From Torymus aiolomorphi (lineage: Eukaryota; Arthropoda; Insecta; Hymenoptera; Torymidae): a DNA stretch of 64,000 nucleotides. Below the pieces are notes generated by a model, which made no database searches, was not told the origin of the DNA, and was given only the letters and a program-made list of their open reading frames with translations. Positions 43,770 through 55,474 of the stretch are shown piece after piece; within the stretch, counting starts at the first letter, position 1, and each line of letters begins with the position of its first letter. A program made the translations under genes and the position numbers. Where the stretch lies: assembly GCA_036365515.1 (NCBI GenBank), contig CM070874.1:222006942-222070941 (forward strand), written 5' to 3'.

Positions 43770-44655
43770 ATAGTGGCCAAAAACTTTCCGCTTGGAAAAT
43801 CAGCCTAAATGAGCTATTTTTACGATTTTTCCACTTTAAAATATGATATCTCCGCTTGGAATGAACGAATCTGGACCGTTCAGGTCTTAAAATTTCGGGT
43901 TTTTTTCGTAGATTGGAGAAAAATTATCATTGATAGTGGCAAAGAAATTCCCGAGTTGGAAAATCAGCCTAAAAGAGCTATTTTTACGATTTTTCCACTT
44001 GAAAATGTGATATCTCCGCTTGCAATGAACGAAGCTGGACCAACGATCTTGAAATGTCAGATTTTTTCTGTAGATTAGAGCAAAACTATCATTGGTAGTG
44101 GAAAAAACTTTCTGTGCATACGTTTTGATTCGCCAATTCGAAGCGAAGCGATCACATTTTAAAATGGGAAATCGTAAAAATAGCTCTTTTAGGTTGATTT
44201 CCCGATTCGGAAAGTTCTTAGCCACTATCAATGACAATTCCCCTCAAATCTGCGGAAATAATCCTAAATTTGAAGACCTGAACGGTCCAGATTCGTTCAT
44301 TCCAAGCGGTGATATCACATTTTAAACTGGAAAAATCGTAAAAATAGCTCATTTAGGCTGATTCTCCAACTCGGAAAGTTTTTGGCCACTATCGATGACA
44401 GTTTTTCTCCAATCTATGGAAAAAGCCCTAAATTTTAAGACCTGAATGGTCCAGATTCGTTTATTCCAAGTGGAGATGTCACATTTTAAAGTGGAAAAAT
44501 TGTAAAAATATCTCTTTTAGGGTGATTTTCCAACTCGGAAAGTTTTTTGCCACTATCAATGATAGTTTTCCTCCTATCTACGCAAAAAACCATAAATTTT
44601 AAGATCTGAATGGTCCAGATTCGTTCATTCCAAGCGCAGCTATCAATTTTGAGAA
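43770..44655. repeat. About 163-bp repeat array with a switch in orientation
   Basis: Two units run forward (about 43770-43935 and 43936-44097), each with AATCAGCCTAAA(A/T)GAGCTATTTT and TGAACGAA(T/G)CTGGACC. Three units run in reverse (about 44130-44295, 44296-44460 and 44461-44655) with the complementary GTCCAGATTCGTT(C/T)ATTCCAAG. Spacing is 163-167 bases. The array could form a long hairpin. Confidence 0.88.
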
Positions 44656-44661
44656 AAAAAA

Positions 44662-45072
44662 ATGGCAAAAAGCCCACTGTGCGACGATACGGACGAACTT
44701 CCGCCGAAGGAAGTACAACAACTCATTGACTTCTGTAGGTCAAGAAAACTTCCCCTTATTTTGGGGATGCCAATGTACACCATATCATTCGGGGAAGCTC
44801 TGACATTAACGGCCAGGAAGAAGCACTTCTGCAGTTTCTGGTCGGCACGAAATTAAGCATCATGAATAGGGGCAGGGAACAGACCTTCTGCAATTCCGTA
44901 AGGGGGAAGGTAATAGACCAGGTGCTTTGTTCAGAGGAGATTAGCAGCTGGATCAGAAACTGGAGGGTCTATACCGAACGTTCAGTATCCGACCATAGCC
45001 ATATTATTTTTGACTGGAGGAAAGGAGGTACAGAAACTAAGGCTTTTAGGAATCCGAGGAGAACAGACTGAG
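44662..45072 (+). pseudogene. LINE endonuclease, C-terminal half
   Basis: KEVQQLIDFCRSRKLPLILG is followed, after a frame change, by DANVHHI, LLQFLVGTKLSIMNRG and SVSDHSHIIFDW. These are the GDxNxHH and SDH blocks of APE-type LINE endonucleases, which nick the target DNA. The N-terminal catalytic part is missing. Confidence 0.8.
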
Positions 45073-46930
45073 ACTTCTAGAGGGCTATTCTTAGGAAAGA
45101 ACTCCGAAACATCAGGCCGGGCTTCATCACAACCGAGAGGTTAGAGTATTGGACGGAAGAGCTAGGAAGGGCTATTGCCGTCCCGTTTCAGAAGAGCTGT
45201 ACGATGACCAAATGCAGGGGGACCTCGAGGACTCCTTAGTGGGCAGAGGAGCTCCAAGGCCTACGCCGGGAGGTGAGGCGAGCCTTTAACAGGGCTCGGA
45301 ATACTCGCAGACTGGACGACTGGGCCTCTCACAAGGAGGTTCATAGGCAGTACAAATCTCGCGTCAACGCGGAGAGGAAGAGAGGATGGAGGGACTACTG
45401 CGAGGGTGTTCAGAAGTACTCTGACGCAGCTAGGCTGAATCGTATCCCCGCGAAAAACCCGGAGGTCTGGCAAGAAACTATTCAGCTCCCAATCGGGGAA
45501 TATGCAGCTTCGGAGGAGGATTGCCTGCGGCTACTCCTCAAAGAAAACTTTCTAGATTTTAATCCGAGCGTCCAAATCCAGGTTAGACCTCCGGGCCCTT
45601 GCACCGAGGGGGCAGCCTCGGACCTTGCAGCTCGTACAATTACACCTGAGCGAACCAGATGGGCCATAGGTAACTTCAAGCTCTTTAAAGCTCCGGGAGC
45701 AGATGGACTGCTTTTGGTCTTCCTGCAGAACGAAATAGAAGTACCCACCGAGCAGCTGGTCAAAGTCTTTATGGCTAGCATTGCCCTGGTACATGTGCCA
45801 CTTGTATGGAAACGAACAAGAATTGTCTTCATTCCGAAAGCAGGGAAACCTACCCTCAGGGCTTTTAAAGACTTTAGCCCGATCAGTCTGACCTCCTTCA
45901 TCTTTAAGACATTAGAGAGGCTAGTGGGTAGATACCCGCAGGACGAAATGATGACGGTTATGCCCTTACATCCCAACGAGCACCCTAATAGGGCAGGCCA
46001 CTCAATGGAGACTGCTGTACATTCGGCGGTCTATCACATAGAGGAGCAGCTGGAGAAAGTGGAAATCACGGTAGAGGCGTCCTTGGATGTGAAAGGGGCG
46101 TTCAATAGCACCTCCAAAGTAACCGTTCGAGGATAGGTAAGGAGGCATGGGGTGCTCGAGTCATTGGCTGGTAGACTGGCTGGTAGATTGGCTGGGGAGC
46201 ATGCTGAGCCGTCGAACAGTGGAAGCCAAGTTGAGCCCAACCAAAGTCAGAGAGATGGTCAGTAGCGGGTGCACACAGCTCGGACTATTCTACCCCACCA
46301 TTTGGTGTCTGGTAGCCAACGGACTTCTAGAGTCACTGAATGTTGAGGTACTATGCACAGGCCTACGCGGACGACTTTCCGATTCTCATTAAGGGAAGAT
46401 GCATAGAGGCCGCCATGAACTCTATGCAGCTTGCCCTCAAATGGATGGAACGCTTGTGCGAGGCAAGAGGACGCTCTGTAAATCCAGAGAAGACCTAGCT
46501 CATCATTTTCGCCCAGAAATATAAAATCGAACCGTACGGTGCGCCCACACTAGAGGGCACGCCCCTGGAGGCAGGGTTGATAAATGGCGATCTTCTATTC
46601 TTTTCATCCACGTGCAAGCGACGTTACATTCTTTTAGAGTAAGTGAGACAAAAAGTCGATATCTGGCAACTCTTCCTGGATATAGGGAATGCAGCCAAAT
46701 ACCTAGGAGTAAGTCTAGAGAGGAAGTTGACCTCGGATAGGTACGTTCTTACCCAAAGTGATAAGTTCCGGTCAGCTTTCTGGACGTGCCAAAGGGCATT
46801 CAACAGCACTTGGGGCCTGAGTTCCAAGACCATTCTGTGGCTCTATAGAGCCATACTGGTGCCCAGGCTCGTCTATGCTGCTACGGTTTCGTGTCGCAGA
46901 ACAGAGCTGACCGGGGTTAGGTGAATATTG
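45073..46930 (+). pseudogene. LINE reverse transcriptase
   Basis: 45273-46136 gives a 287-codon frame with KAPGADGLLLVFLQNE, TRIVFIPKAGKP, FSPISLTSFIFKTLERLVG and ASLDVKGAFNS (motif A). After a stop, CTQLGLFYPTIWCLVANGLL (motif B region, about 46275-46334) and an ADDFPI-type motif C near 46370 appear in other frames. The thumb NAAKYLGVSLERKLTSDRYV lies at 46643-46924. Confidence 0.85.
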
Positions 46931-47132
46931 GAGGGGCTTCAAGGGCCTATACTGAGGGGAGCTAGGCGCGCGATGCGTACCACGCCCACAAGGACACTTG
47001 GTGCAGTGAACCCCTCCACCTCGTCATTATGCAGCTATAACATCTCATAGGTACGGGACTCAGGGCAAGTGGAGACAGGGTACGAGGCATACTCAGTTTC
47101 CCGAAGAACTGGGTTCCTCAATAGTTTTTTCC

Positions 47133-47640
47133 ATGCCATCGGATGTGATGATCCCAAAAAATACCTTTGGAAGGAGATACTGGACCGTCATACCAGCGGG
47201 GCAAAACTGGGCGATGGAGAGGGATGAGCTGCCGGGCAGCGGAGACATCTGGTACACGGATGGCTCCAATACCGATAGCGGTAACGGCTCCGGATACTAC
47301 TGCCGTAGGGACGGGAAAGGCACATTTCTCCCCCAGGATCCGCATGTGACAGTTTTTCAATCGGAAATATACGCCATCCTTCGGTGTATTCAACGGATTG
47401 AAGAGCTTGGCATTCAGGGCAGACGAATCAGCATCTGTTTAGATAGCCAGGCAGCTTTAATGGCGTTGAACGCCCATAGAACGGCCTCTCAGCTGGTCTG
47501 AGACTGCAAAGCGGCACTGAACAGACTAGCGGAGAGAAAGACGACTCATCTACTTTGGGTACCGGGGCACACCGTAATAAAACGGAACGAGATTGCAGGT
47601 ATTGGCAAAGTGGTGGTGATATTAGGCAGACGAAAGCTAT
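47133..47640 (+). pseudogene. LINE RNase H
   Basis: WYTDGSNTDSGNGSGYY (first catalytic Asp), VFQSEIYAILRC (Glu) and ICLDSQAALMAL (second Asp) form the classic RNase H pattern in 47133-47501. LLWVPGHTVIKRNEIAG (His block) follows after a TGA at about 47499. All four catalytic positions can be recognised. Confidence 0.85.
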
Positions 47641-48025
47641 GCTAGGCCACGACACCAACCCGGACTGGTCCCGATGAATATGTGGAGACAGCAGAAGGGA
47701 CGCCCGGCAGTTAGTACACATCGTTACGGGAATGGGCGTCTCAGATATCACTCAACCAAATTAGGGGTGCCGATATGTGGTCGGTGCAGATGATGAAACT
47801 AGGCGGATGAGACCCCCATCCATCTCCTGACGACCTTCCCCATGTTCGCCAGTCTAAGACACCAGCTACTAGGGAGCCACTTCCCGGTGGTATGTGAAAT
47901 CAGGGCAACCCGGTCAGGGACAATCCTCTCCTTTTGAAGAAGGGCAAGGCTACCGGAATAAGGGTTTCTGGTACAGAGGGTCATAGACCTAAGTACTCGG
48001 GACCCAATCCCCCCCCCTCAGGTCG

Positions 48026-48076
48026 CAATAATAATAATAATAATTATAATTATAATTATAATAATAATAATAATAT
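48026..48076 (+). repeat. (TAA)n-type LINE tail
   Basis: AATAATAATAATAAT, a TTATAATTATAA middle and a further AATAAT run. It follows the last pieces of the I-like LINE. Confidence 0.85.
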
Positions 48077-48080
48077 CTAC

Positions 48081-48680
48081 ACAAAGCATTGTTTCGAGTG
48101 AAAAATCATTCGCATCCAAATACTAACAACGACCAGCGCGGCATACTTTCGTTGATGATCTGAAATGTAGTTCCAATTTCCCACTTATGTGCTCGTTTTA
48201 TTGTATTATTCATAAAAATATTTAATCAGCAATGTACTGATGCTATTTGTTTAATAGTCTTATTATTCGAAAATTCGGATTTAAAGATTTATTGTCTACC
48301 AGTAAAAAGCGAATATCAAGATAGACTTTTCACATTTATAATTCCCTAAATCGAAGAATAATTAATTCATAATTATAAATTTCATTTCTTTTACAGTTCA
48401 ACAACAATCTGCAAGAAAGAAAAAAACTTGTCGGGGCGGAAAACAAAGATGTATTAAGAGCTTTTATTACGATATTTTTTGTCAACAATTACATACTTGT
48501 TATTTGAATACGTATATTTTCGAGCTCCCCCAGAATTGCTTGACTTCTGCATCTTGTATAACGCACCTATTAAGGCATATTTATCGTGAGTTTTAGTAAA
48601 TAGAAACTATCAAAAATAAAAAGAAAAAATTATATAAATTAATAACATGATTGGGAGATCTTCAATGTAGATGTTTTGAA
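48081..48680. other. AT-rich stretch, no supported gene
   Basis: A TTTTACAG near 48390 precedes a 36-codon open stretch in plus frame. It lacks exchanger similarity and is not called as an exon. Confidence 0.4.
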
Positions 48681-48686
48681 TTGTGC

Positions 48687-49260
48687 TTCCTCCTAGAGGA
48701 AGCTTTGTAATAGTAACATTGTAACTTTCGCTAAAGCGCTCTAGCAACACGAATAGAGTGCTAAAAGTTCGAATCACATAATTTTAGAAAATGTCTGTAT
48801 GGATGTGTGTGCGTGCGTGCGTGCGTACGTGCGTGCGTGCGTGTGTGTGTGTGTGTATGTGTGTGTGTTTGTTTGTGTGTGTGTGAATGCCTGGATCTCC
48901 CTTCTACTGAACAAATTTTAATTGTTCCCGGTTCATTTTTTTGTTTCATTGCGGGTCAAAAACCCATTTTTTGTTTCGTAGATTCGTTTTTGTTTTATGG
49001 TGAATTGTCGATTTTCGAACAATTGATTTTTACGTTTTTTTAATGATAGGATTGAGATATTCGGATAGATAGCATTTTAAAGGGCATAAAAATACTTATA
49101 TTTTCCAAAAACAATTTACATTAGCTATTACGGTTCTTTTTTTATTAACAAAAACGTTTTTTTTTAACTTATAACTTCCAAACTAAACGGTCAATTTTAA
49201 AAAAAAAAAATCATGGTTATGCAGAATATGAATAGCTACAATCTTTAAAAATTCAAATTG
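48687..49260. repeat. Repeat with palindrome, (GT)n microsatellite and AT-rich end
   Basis: CTTCCTCCTAGAGGAAGC (48688-48705), then a (GTGC/GT)n tract at 48800-48886. The 49060-49200 part (GGTTCTTTTTTT and AAAACGTTTTTTTTT) resembles 5765-5900. The three segments look like pieces of one family. Confidence 0.65.
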
Positions 49261-49440
49261 ATTCTATAGACTAGTTTTTCAGTAAAAAATTAAACATTGA
49301 AAAAAAATGAGTTTTCCATGTTGTAACTATTACGGGAGTAAAATTGACTTAATCGCTTTGAATTTTAAATATTAATGAATTTACAAATCATTAAAAAATA
49401 TGTAAAATGAATAAACATATTTTATATTTAAACTATATAT

Positions 49441-50540
49441 TGTAACGCGTGTGCGAGTTAGATGATTCGAGATTCGAATTACCCGCGCCGAGCAGGCGTG
49501 CTCACTGGGGGCGCGAGCGTGCGAGCATTCTGACCGGATTAGAACGGTCCCGCGACGCGTAATATGCCCGTCGCGTACTCGGGAAGCTGCTACGGCTTTA
49601 TGCGAGTCACGGCAGCCATCCTCGTGTCTGCCATCGTGCCGTGAACTTCTCTCCAGCGTGTCTCTCAAAAGTTACCTCGTCCGCGCCGTCCTATCTTTTT
49701 ATAGTTACCGCCAGTGTAGTGGAGGCGCCGAGCTGAGTGTATGCGTGTGAAAGAGAGACAGAGAGAGAGCGATCCCGAGCCGACTGAGCCATACGAGACA
49801 GCGAGCGTGGAGCCGGTAACCAGCCCGCCTGCCGACCCGATACAGCGAGTAAGAGAAAGAGAGGGAGAGAGACATAGCGCGTAACTACTGTGCGAGCGAG
49901 AGAGAGCGAAAGAGAGTCGAGTGCACCGGCTGCTCCTTCCAAAAGTAAGTCTTATACTTTCATCTCTCGCGTTACATGTAAAGGTTTGCACGGAAATCGC
50001 CCCGTGCAAGCTTTCTGTACCGTGTACGTGCGGGTGTGTGTCAGCTCGCCGTACTTTAACACCGCGCACGGGATTAGCAGCTTCGCCGCGCACCGTATCG
50101 TTCACGCGTTCGAATCTTAACTGTCGCGCGCGAACTATCTCATTATTTTAATCAGCACGTGCGCTGTGCTTGTATTTATTAGGGATTTTAATATACTGTG
50201 ATATCTAGTTACTCGTCGCGTTGTTCATTACAACCTGTCCTTCTCCCGGATACCGACGCCTCCGCGGGAAAACGACTCCGCCGGTCGTTTTTATATCTGA
50301 GCGTAGCGTCTGCGCGCTTTACTCTTTGAGCGCACGCTTTTCACTCAGCAACCCAATTAGTTGGAAAGCGAAGTTCGCGTGCGATCTTCGCGTTGTTTTC
50401 GGGATTCAGGAGCAGATCCCCGGGCAAGTCATTTTAGTCTGTCACCCGCGGCACCGTGTTCTAGGGCATCGCTGACCTGTGACTTTTTGGGATTTTCCTC
50501 CACTAGCCATCCCGTTATAACATATAGGAACGATATAGTA
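49441..50540 (+). promoter_or_regulatory. GC-rich island: candidate promoter and 5' exon, or solo LTR
   Basis: About 1.1 kb rich in CpG and GA runs stands out from its AT-rich surroundings. It contains a TATA-like CTTTTTATAG (49694) and a donor-like AAAGTAAGT (49942). It also begins TGTAACGCG and has a TTCATTACA near 50225-50233, which would suit a solo LTR. No protein-coding frame is convincing. The sequence does not decide between these readings. Confidence 0.4.
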
Positions 50541-50542
50541 CA

Positions 50543-50892
50543 TTACGTAACGAGTGCGGAAAGTGGGCGTTCCCGCCATGAGTGCTGTTTGTCGCGCGAG
50601 CCGAAGGCGAGCACGATAAAAGCACGAGTGAAGGGACGCCTACTTTCTGTACGAGTTACGTATACTATTTTTCATCACTCCATGCGGAAAGTTCGACTTT
50701 CGGAGGCTTAGCACCGTGCGGAAAATTCAACTTTCGGAGGCTTAGCTTACTTACTTATATACTTACTTTCCGCACGGGCCTAAGCCTCCGAAAGATGAAC
50801 TTTCCGCACGGAGCTAAGCCTCCGAAAGTTGAACTTACCGCACGGAGCTAAGCCTCCGAAAGTCGAACTTTCCGCACGGAGTGATGAAAAAT
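50543..50892. repeat. Two adjacent palindromic structures with 33-bp units
   Basis: 50543-50663 pairs TACGTAACGAGTGCGGAAAG with CTTTCTGTACGAGTTACGTA. 50666-50892 is a larger palindrome: TTTTTCATCACTCC at its left end matches GGAGTGATGAAAAA at its right. It is filled with 33-bp units (CCGCACGGAGCTAAGCCTCC plus GAAAGTTGAACTT), two or so inverted on the left and three on the right, around TTACTTACTTATATACTTAC. Confidence 0.88.
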
Positions 50893-51295
50893 TAATTTTG
50901 AGAAAGCTACGTGTCAATGAATTGGTAGCCATTTTGATTTTCTTAAACCATTTTCGATTTGACGCTATTTTCTAGGTTGATAATACTACTTTTTTAAACT
51001 TTTTTCTTTGCTAGAATCAATATAAAAAAATTTACTAGAAGTGATTAAAAAAATGTTCCAATTTTTCATTTATTAAGTTTAATAAAAGCTTCTTTAAGTA
51101 TTAATATTTTTTAAAGTTACTATAATTATTTTCTATTTTAAAATGTAACTGTCGTATATTATGTGTGTATTTGAATATCAAATGAAAATAAACGAAAACA
51201 TGAGTATAACATATTTTTTTTTATAATTTTTATTGAGGGTGTAGTGAATTCATACACCATAGATCCCTTCGAGCATCATAAATTTATTGATACAC

Positions 51296-51335
51296 CGACG
51301 TTTCGGGAGTATAATTAACTCCCCTTATCAAGGCT
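51296..51335 (-). ncRNA. Hammerhead-ribozyme-like motif of the Penelope-like element
   Basis: The minus strand reads CTTGATAAG, a stem GGGAGT/ACTCCC with loop TAATTAT, then CGAAACGTCGG. This is the layout of the hammerhead core (CUGAnGA, stem II, GAAA). One core position differs (TGATAAG where TGATGAG is expected), so self-cleavage is doubtful. Confidence 0.5.
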
Positions 51336-51700
51336 AAACACAATGAACATACAAAAAATATTAAACATAATGGCAATTATAAAATTTCTTGTCACATTAA
51401 AGAAAAAACTTTCTTTTCCCTTACCATTCGAGGTGGTATATCAATTTACAAATTTATAAAGCGGCCATAGCATGGATTCCGCGTGTCAAACAGTTTTTCT
51501 TTTTACAATAGATTTTTATTACATCACCAACATTTGTAAAGCAATACCTGTATAATGAGAATATTTAGAAAATTAAATTGTACTAAAGAAAAAACCCAAA
51601 ATAAGAAAAAAGGCATGAAAATTAAAAAAAAAACTTACATGTGGGGATAGAAATTTAGTAAGGAAATTGACTTAGTAACGCAGTGCCCACCAATGAAAAA

Positions 51701-54259
51701 CTACTCTCTGCTGCGTAACCGACGAGAATTTATGAATTTGTTAGGTTTGTTACGAATGTTGGTTGATCTATTAACAATGTCGACTGTGGATTTATAACAA
51801 TTTTTTAGTTTGATAGTATCAAACTGTCTATTCATATTATTATTGGTACTATAAATGTGTAACATCTCAGAAAACAATCTTTTATTCTTACAACTTTCGC
51901 GATCAGCGATATTAACCTTATTAAAATCTATTTTATGATTATAAAAGTTTGCATGTTCGGCTAAAGCCGACGTGGTGTCACAATTCTTAACACTACGCTT
52001 GTGTTCATTAATGCGTAATCGTAATTGTCTACCTGTCTGTCCAATATATGACATTTTACAATCAGCACAATTCACTTTGTAAACTACACCACTTTTTTCA
52101 AACTTATCAACATTATCCTTACCTAATTTAATGTATTTAGAAAGTTGATTGCACAGTTTTTGTATAACTTTATAACTATTACGAGACAGAATTGATTTTA
52201 ATTTGTAACTGAGATGTTTAACGTATGGGATAACGATGAGCGATTTTTTAGAATCATCTGCAGTATTCGAATCGTTTCTGTCAATTTGTAATTTTTTTGT
52301 AAAAGATAACCTACGTTGTATACCCTCGTTAATAAATTTTAACGGATAACCATTCTCAACAAGTAATTGTTTTACAATATTTAAATTTTGTACATGAAAT
52401 CTACTGTGTGATAAATTAATAGCTTTATCAACCAAACCATAAACAATCGCTCTTTTTTGTGATAAAGGATGATGCGAATCAAAGTGAACGAATCTACCAG
52501 AATAAGCACTTTTTCTGTACCAATTTGAAATAATTTTATTACCTTCTCTTATTAGAGACATTTCTAAAAAATTGATAGATTTATTCTCTTCATTTTCCAT
52601 CGTGAATTTCAAATATTCATTAAACTCATTAAATTCACATAAACATCGATCTATATCATTTTCCTTAATAATCAATAGACAGTCATCAACATAACGTTTA
52701 TAGAAAACAACACTATTTTTAAGGACATTGAGACAATGAAGTTCTAAACATTCGAGAGCTAACTCTCCAAACCACGGACTAGAACAACCACCCATAGGAG
52801 CCCCATGAATTTGTTTGAAGTACTTGCCATCAAATTTAAAATATGTAAAAGACATAAGAAAAATAACACCATCAAGAAACTCTTATAAACTTAAATTAAT
52901 TCTGCACTTTAAATATTTCCATTTACGTCTGATCCCCGTAAGCACTAAATCAATATTTATGTTAGTGAATAATGAAACAACGTCAAAGGAAACTAATCTA
53001 CAATTATCGGGTACGTTAATTTTTGAGACAGAATCTAATAATTCGTAACTATTTTTAAGTGAGGATTTAGGTTTCGGCAAATACTTTATAAAAAACGTAG
53101 AAATAGCTTTATCAAGTTTATACGTTGGCGAGTTAACCGTCGAAACAATAATTCTGATTGGCAAATCTTTTTTATGGATCTTTATTAAGCCATATGCACG
53201 CGCTAGATCTGTATTGTTATTGTTTGTTTTCAAAATGTCAAAGCTGGCATCAAGGTCACAAATGCCACGATTAATCCACTTTTTTATTAATAAATCTACT
53301 GACTTTTTTAGAATGTTAAGTGGACTTTTGGAAAGTTGCTTATAATATTTATCATCCGAGAGAACTTCAAGGACTTTTTTATTATAATTTTCCCTGTCAA
53401 TTGCAATCGTAACATTTCCCTTGTCAGCTTTAGTAAATAATATATTTTTGTTATCTTTAACAAATTTGTCAGTAGCTGAAATTTTACTCATAATAACTGC
53501 ATCTGTTTGTGACAAATGTAATTTCTTTTTTGCAAAACAATTTACACAGTTAACTAACTCACCACGTAATTTATTAGATTCATCAGACACGTCTGTAATA
53601 TAACAATCCAAATTTTTAAGAATTTGAAAATATGTGCTCTGACTCAGATTGCATGTAGAATTAAAATTTTGTCCTAGCCTAACAATGTCCTGTATATGTT
53701 GTGGAATGTGATTTTCCGTTAGGTTTATAAACCATTTGTCATACCTGTTGTTATCATTAGTATTATCACCATTATCACAGATATTATTATTAAAGTTACA
53801 CATTGTTAATACTTGACAGTTTCTCTGTGAGTTATCGTCCGCAGAATTCAGTTGGAAATTATCATAATGATAATCATAATTATATTTATCATAAAATAAT
53901 TTGGAAAACTTTTTGTTGTGTACGTTTTGCCATTTGAGTTTGATAGAACAGAGAGAATTCTTATAATGTTTAATAAAAGCTTTAACTATTTTTAAATTAG
54001 TAAATTTCTTAGTCATAACAAACAAATCATTCTTTTTCTTTTGCAATCTATTTATCTTTGAATAAAAATCAGTAATTTCCAATTCAAGCAATTTGTTCAA
54101 GACTAGATTTGTTAAGCTATTAAGTTTGTTTTTTGAAATATTACTATCCAAATTAATGTAACTAAAAGCTTTGGTAGTATTAACAATGTGTTTAGGAAAA
54201 AGGTCATATTTCTTAAATTTGGATAAAAACTCTATATCACAGTTGATTTTTGTTATCAA
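51701..54259 (-). pseudogene. Penelope-like RT / GIY-YIG protein with one in-frame stop
   Basis: Codons 1-458 hold the N-terminal region and RT fingers, ending with LVSFDVVSLFTNINIDLVL (motif A). A single TAA (52883-52885) follows, and the same frame continues to 51701. It then has GAPMGGCSSPWFGELAL (motif B, about 486), FYKRYVDDCLLI (motif C, about 520) and GIY-YIG VVYKVNC then MSYIGQTGRQLRLRINEH (about 720-760), ending RRLRSRE. RT copies the element RNA; the nuclease probably nicks the target. Catalytic residues look intact, so only one nonsense codon is visible. A translation restart at Met 469 would lack motif A. Confidence 0.92.
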
Positions 54260-54330
54260 ATGTAAAATTTTTGAAAGTTGAATAAACGATTTTTTTTGCG
54301 GTAATACTAATTTCGGTTTGTATTATATGG

Positions 54331-55470
54331 ATATAACTTTTTGATATAAAATACTTGAGCATGATATACTTCTAAAATAAAACCTGAGAAAATCTTATAT
54401 CTCACTATTTCCAGTTTTAATAATGCTAGTTTACCTTTAGAAATCATAGGGCCACTAAAGCATCGATAATTAGAACACCATACAATGCATAATAATGATT
54501 AATTCACACCATCACATGTTCAACTCCTATCGTAACAACTAACTTAAATCACAAACAATTAAAGTTATCTATGAAAATAAGATACAGTCTAAACAGTTTG
54601 CTAATATGTTTGCGCGTTGTTTTCTCGAAATAATGAACCAACCATCACTTAATGTTATTGCTATTAAAATACTTCGTAATTCATTCTTTAATGCATTGAC
54701 ATCCAATGAACTTCATCAATTTTTAGTGTGTTTGTTTTTATGTTGATATCTTCTTTTATGATAATATCGTCGAAATTCTTCTATAGATATAATTTTTTGA
54801 AATTATTATGTGAATCTTGTGTAGAAAAGTATTTACTGATGTCTTCTCTGAATCATTTTGATGTTTATTACACAAATATCCACAGCAGTGTTTTGTAAAT
54901 GCCGAAAACAAGTGTTATACTGCATATTATTATCATACTGTATAGTCCATTTGAAATTCAAAATTTCCTTGTAAAACAAAAGCTGTCAAGATTTTCACTG
55001 ATATTATTGCTTACAGAGACATATCATCAATTTATTTCGAAATAACTTTTTTAATAAATTTACTTATTTATCCACTTTCTTTATTTTAGCCGTTTATGCT
55101 ATGTATTAAACAACACTTTTATCTACATTCCTTATAAAATCTGAAAAAAAATATAAAAAATCAACACAAAGTTTCAATGTTCATCTCTGATATTTTATAT
55201 TTTAAAAATAGACATTTAGTCTAAAATACTTATCTGATTATTTTTGTCGTTGATGTACACCAATCTTATAGCTAATATATAAACTTGTGTTTACAAGGGC
55301 TACAAATACAAAAAATGTTTCAGAAAAACCGCATTCATAACCTAAAAATAAGTAGAAAATATTAGTGTGCTTGTTTTTATGTTAATATCTTCTTCAAGCT
55401 GTATTTGCATTTTAAGTAAAAATGGAGTAAAGCCTGGGTCTGAAATAATAAATGTAATTTAAAAAATTAA
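54331..55470. other. AT-rich stretch, no supported gene
   Basis: A phrase TTTTAGTGTGTTTGTTTTTATG with ATATCTTCTT recurs at about 54720 and 55362 (TTAGTGTGCTTGTTTTTATG), hinting at an old repeat. Nothing else is recognised. Confidence 0.45.
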
Positions 55471-55474
55471 TAAT

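Larger units (their letters stand above)
44662..48080 (+). mobile_element. I-like non-LTR retrotransposon (LINE), 5'-truncated
   Basis: Fragments in order are the C-terminal half of an apurinic-type endonuclease, RT, RNase H, and a (TAA)n-like 3' tail (48030-48076). RNase H together with a TAA-type tail points to the I/LOA group rather than Jockey. Many stops and shifts are present. Confidence 0.85.
51230..54330 (-). mobile_element. Penelope-like retroelement
   Basis: One 853-codon frame on the minus strand carries a Penelope-type RT and a GIY-YIG endonuclease, the pairing that defines this order. The 3' flank (51296-51335) has a stem-loop plus CGAAACGTCGG motif resembling the hammerhead ribozymes of such elements. 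Ends are approximate: no terminal repeat pair was found. Confidence 0.92.

Noticed and set aside
48402..48510. TTTTACAG followed by an in-phase 36-codon stretch, possibly the next exchanger exon
   Set aside because: The family expects GITIKPLV-type sequence here. The peptide FNNNLQERKKLVGAENK does not match, and no donor follows.
48807..49043. 78-codon Cys/Val-rich ORF
   Set aside because: It starts in the (GT)n microsatellite, which translates as Cys-Val repeats.
49691..50151. Several 76-146 codon ORFs on both strands in the GC-rich island
   Set aside because: They come from low stop density in GC- and GA-rich sequence. No motif is recognised, and they overlap on both strands.
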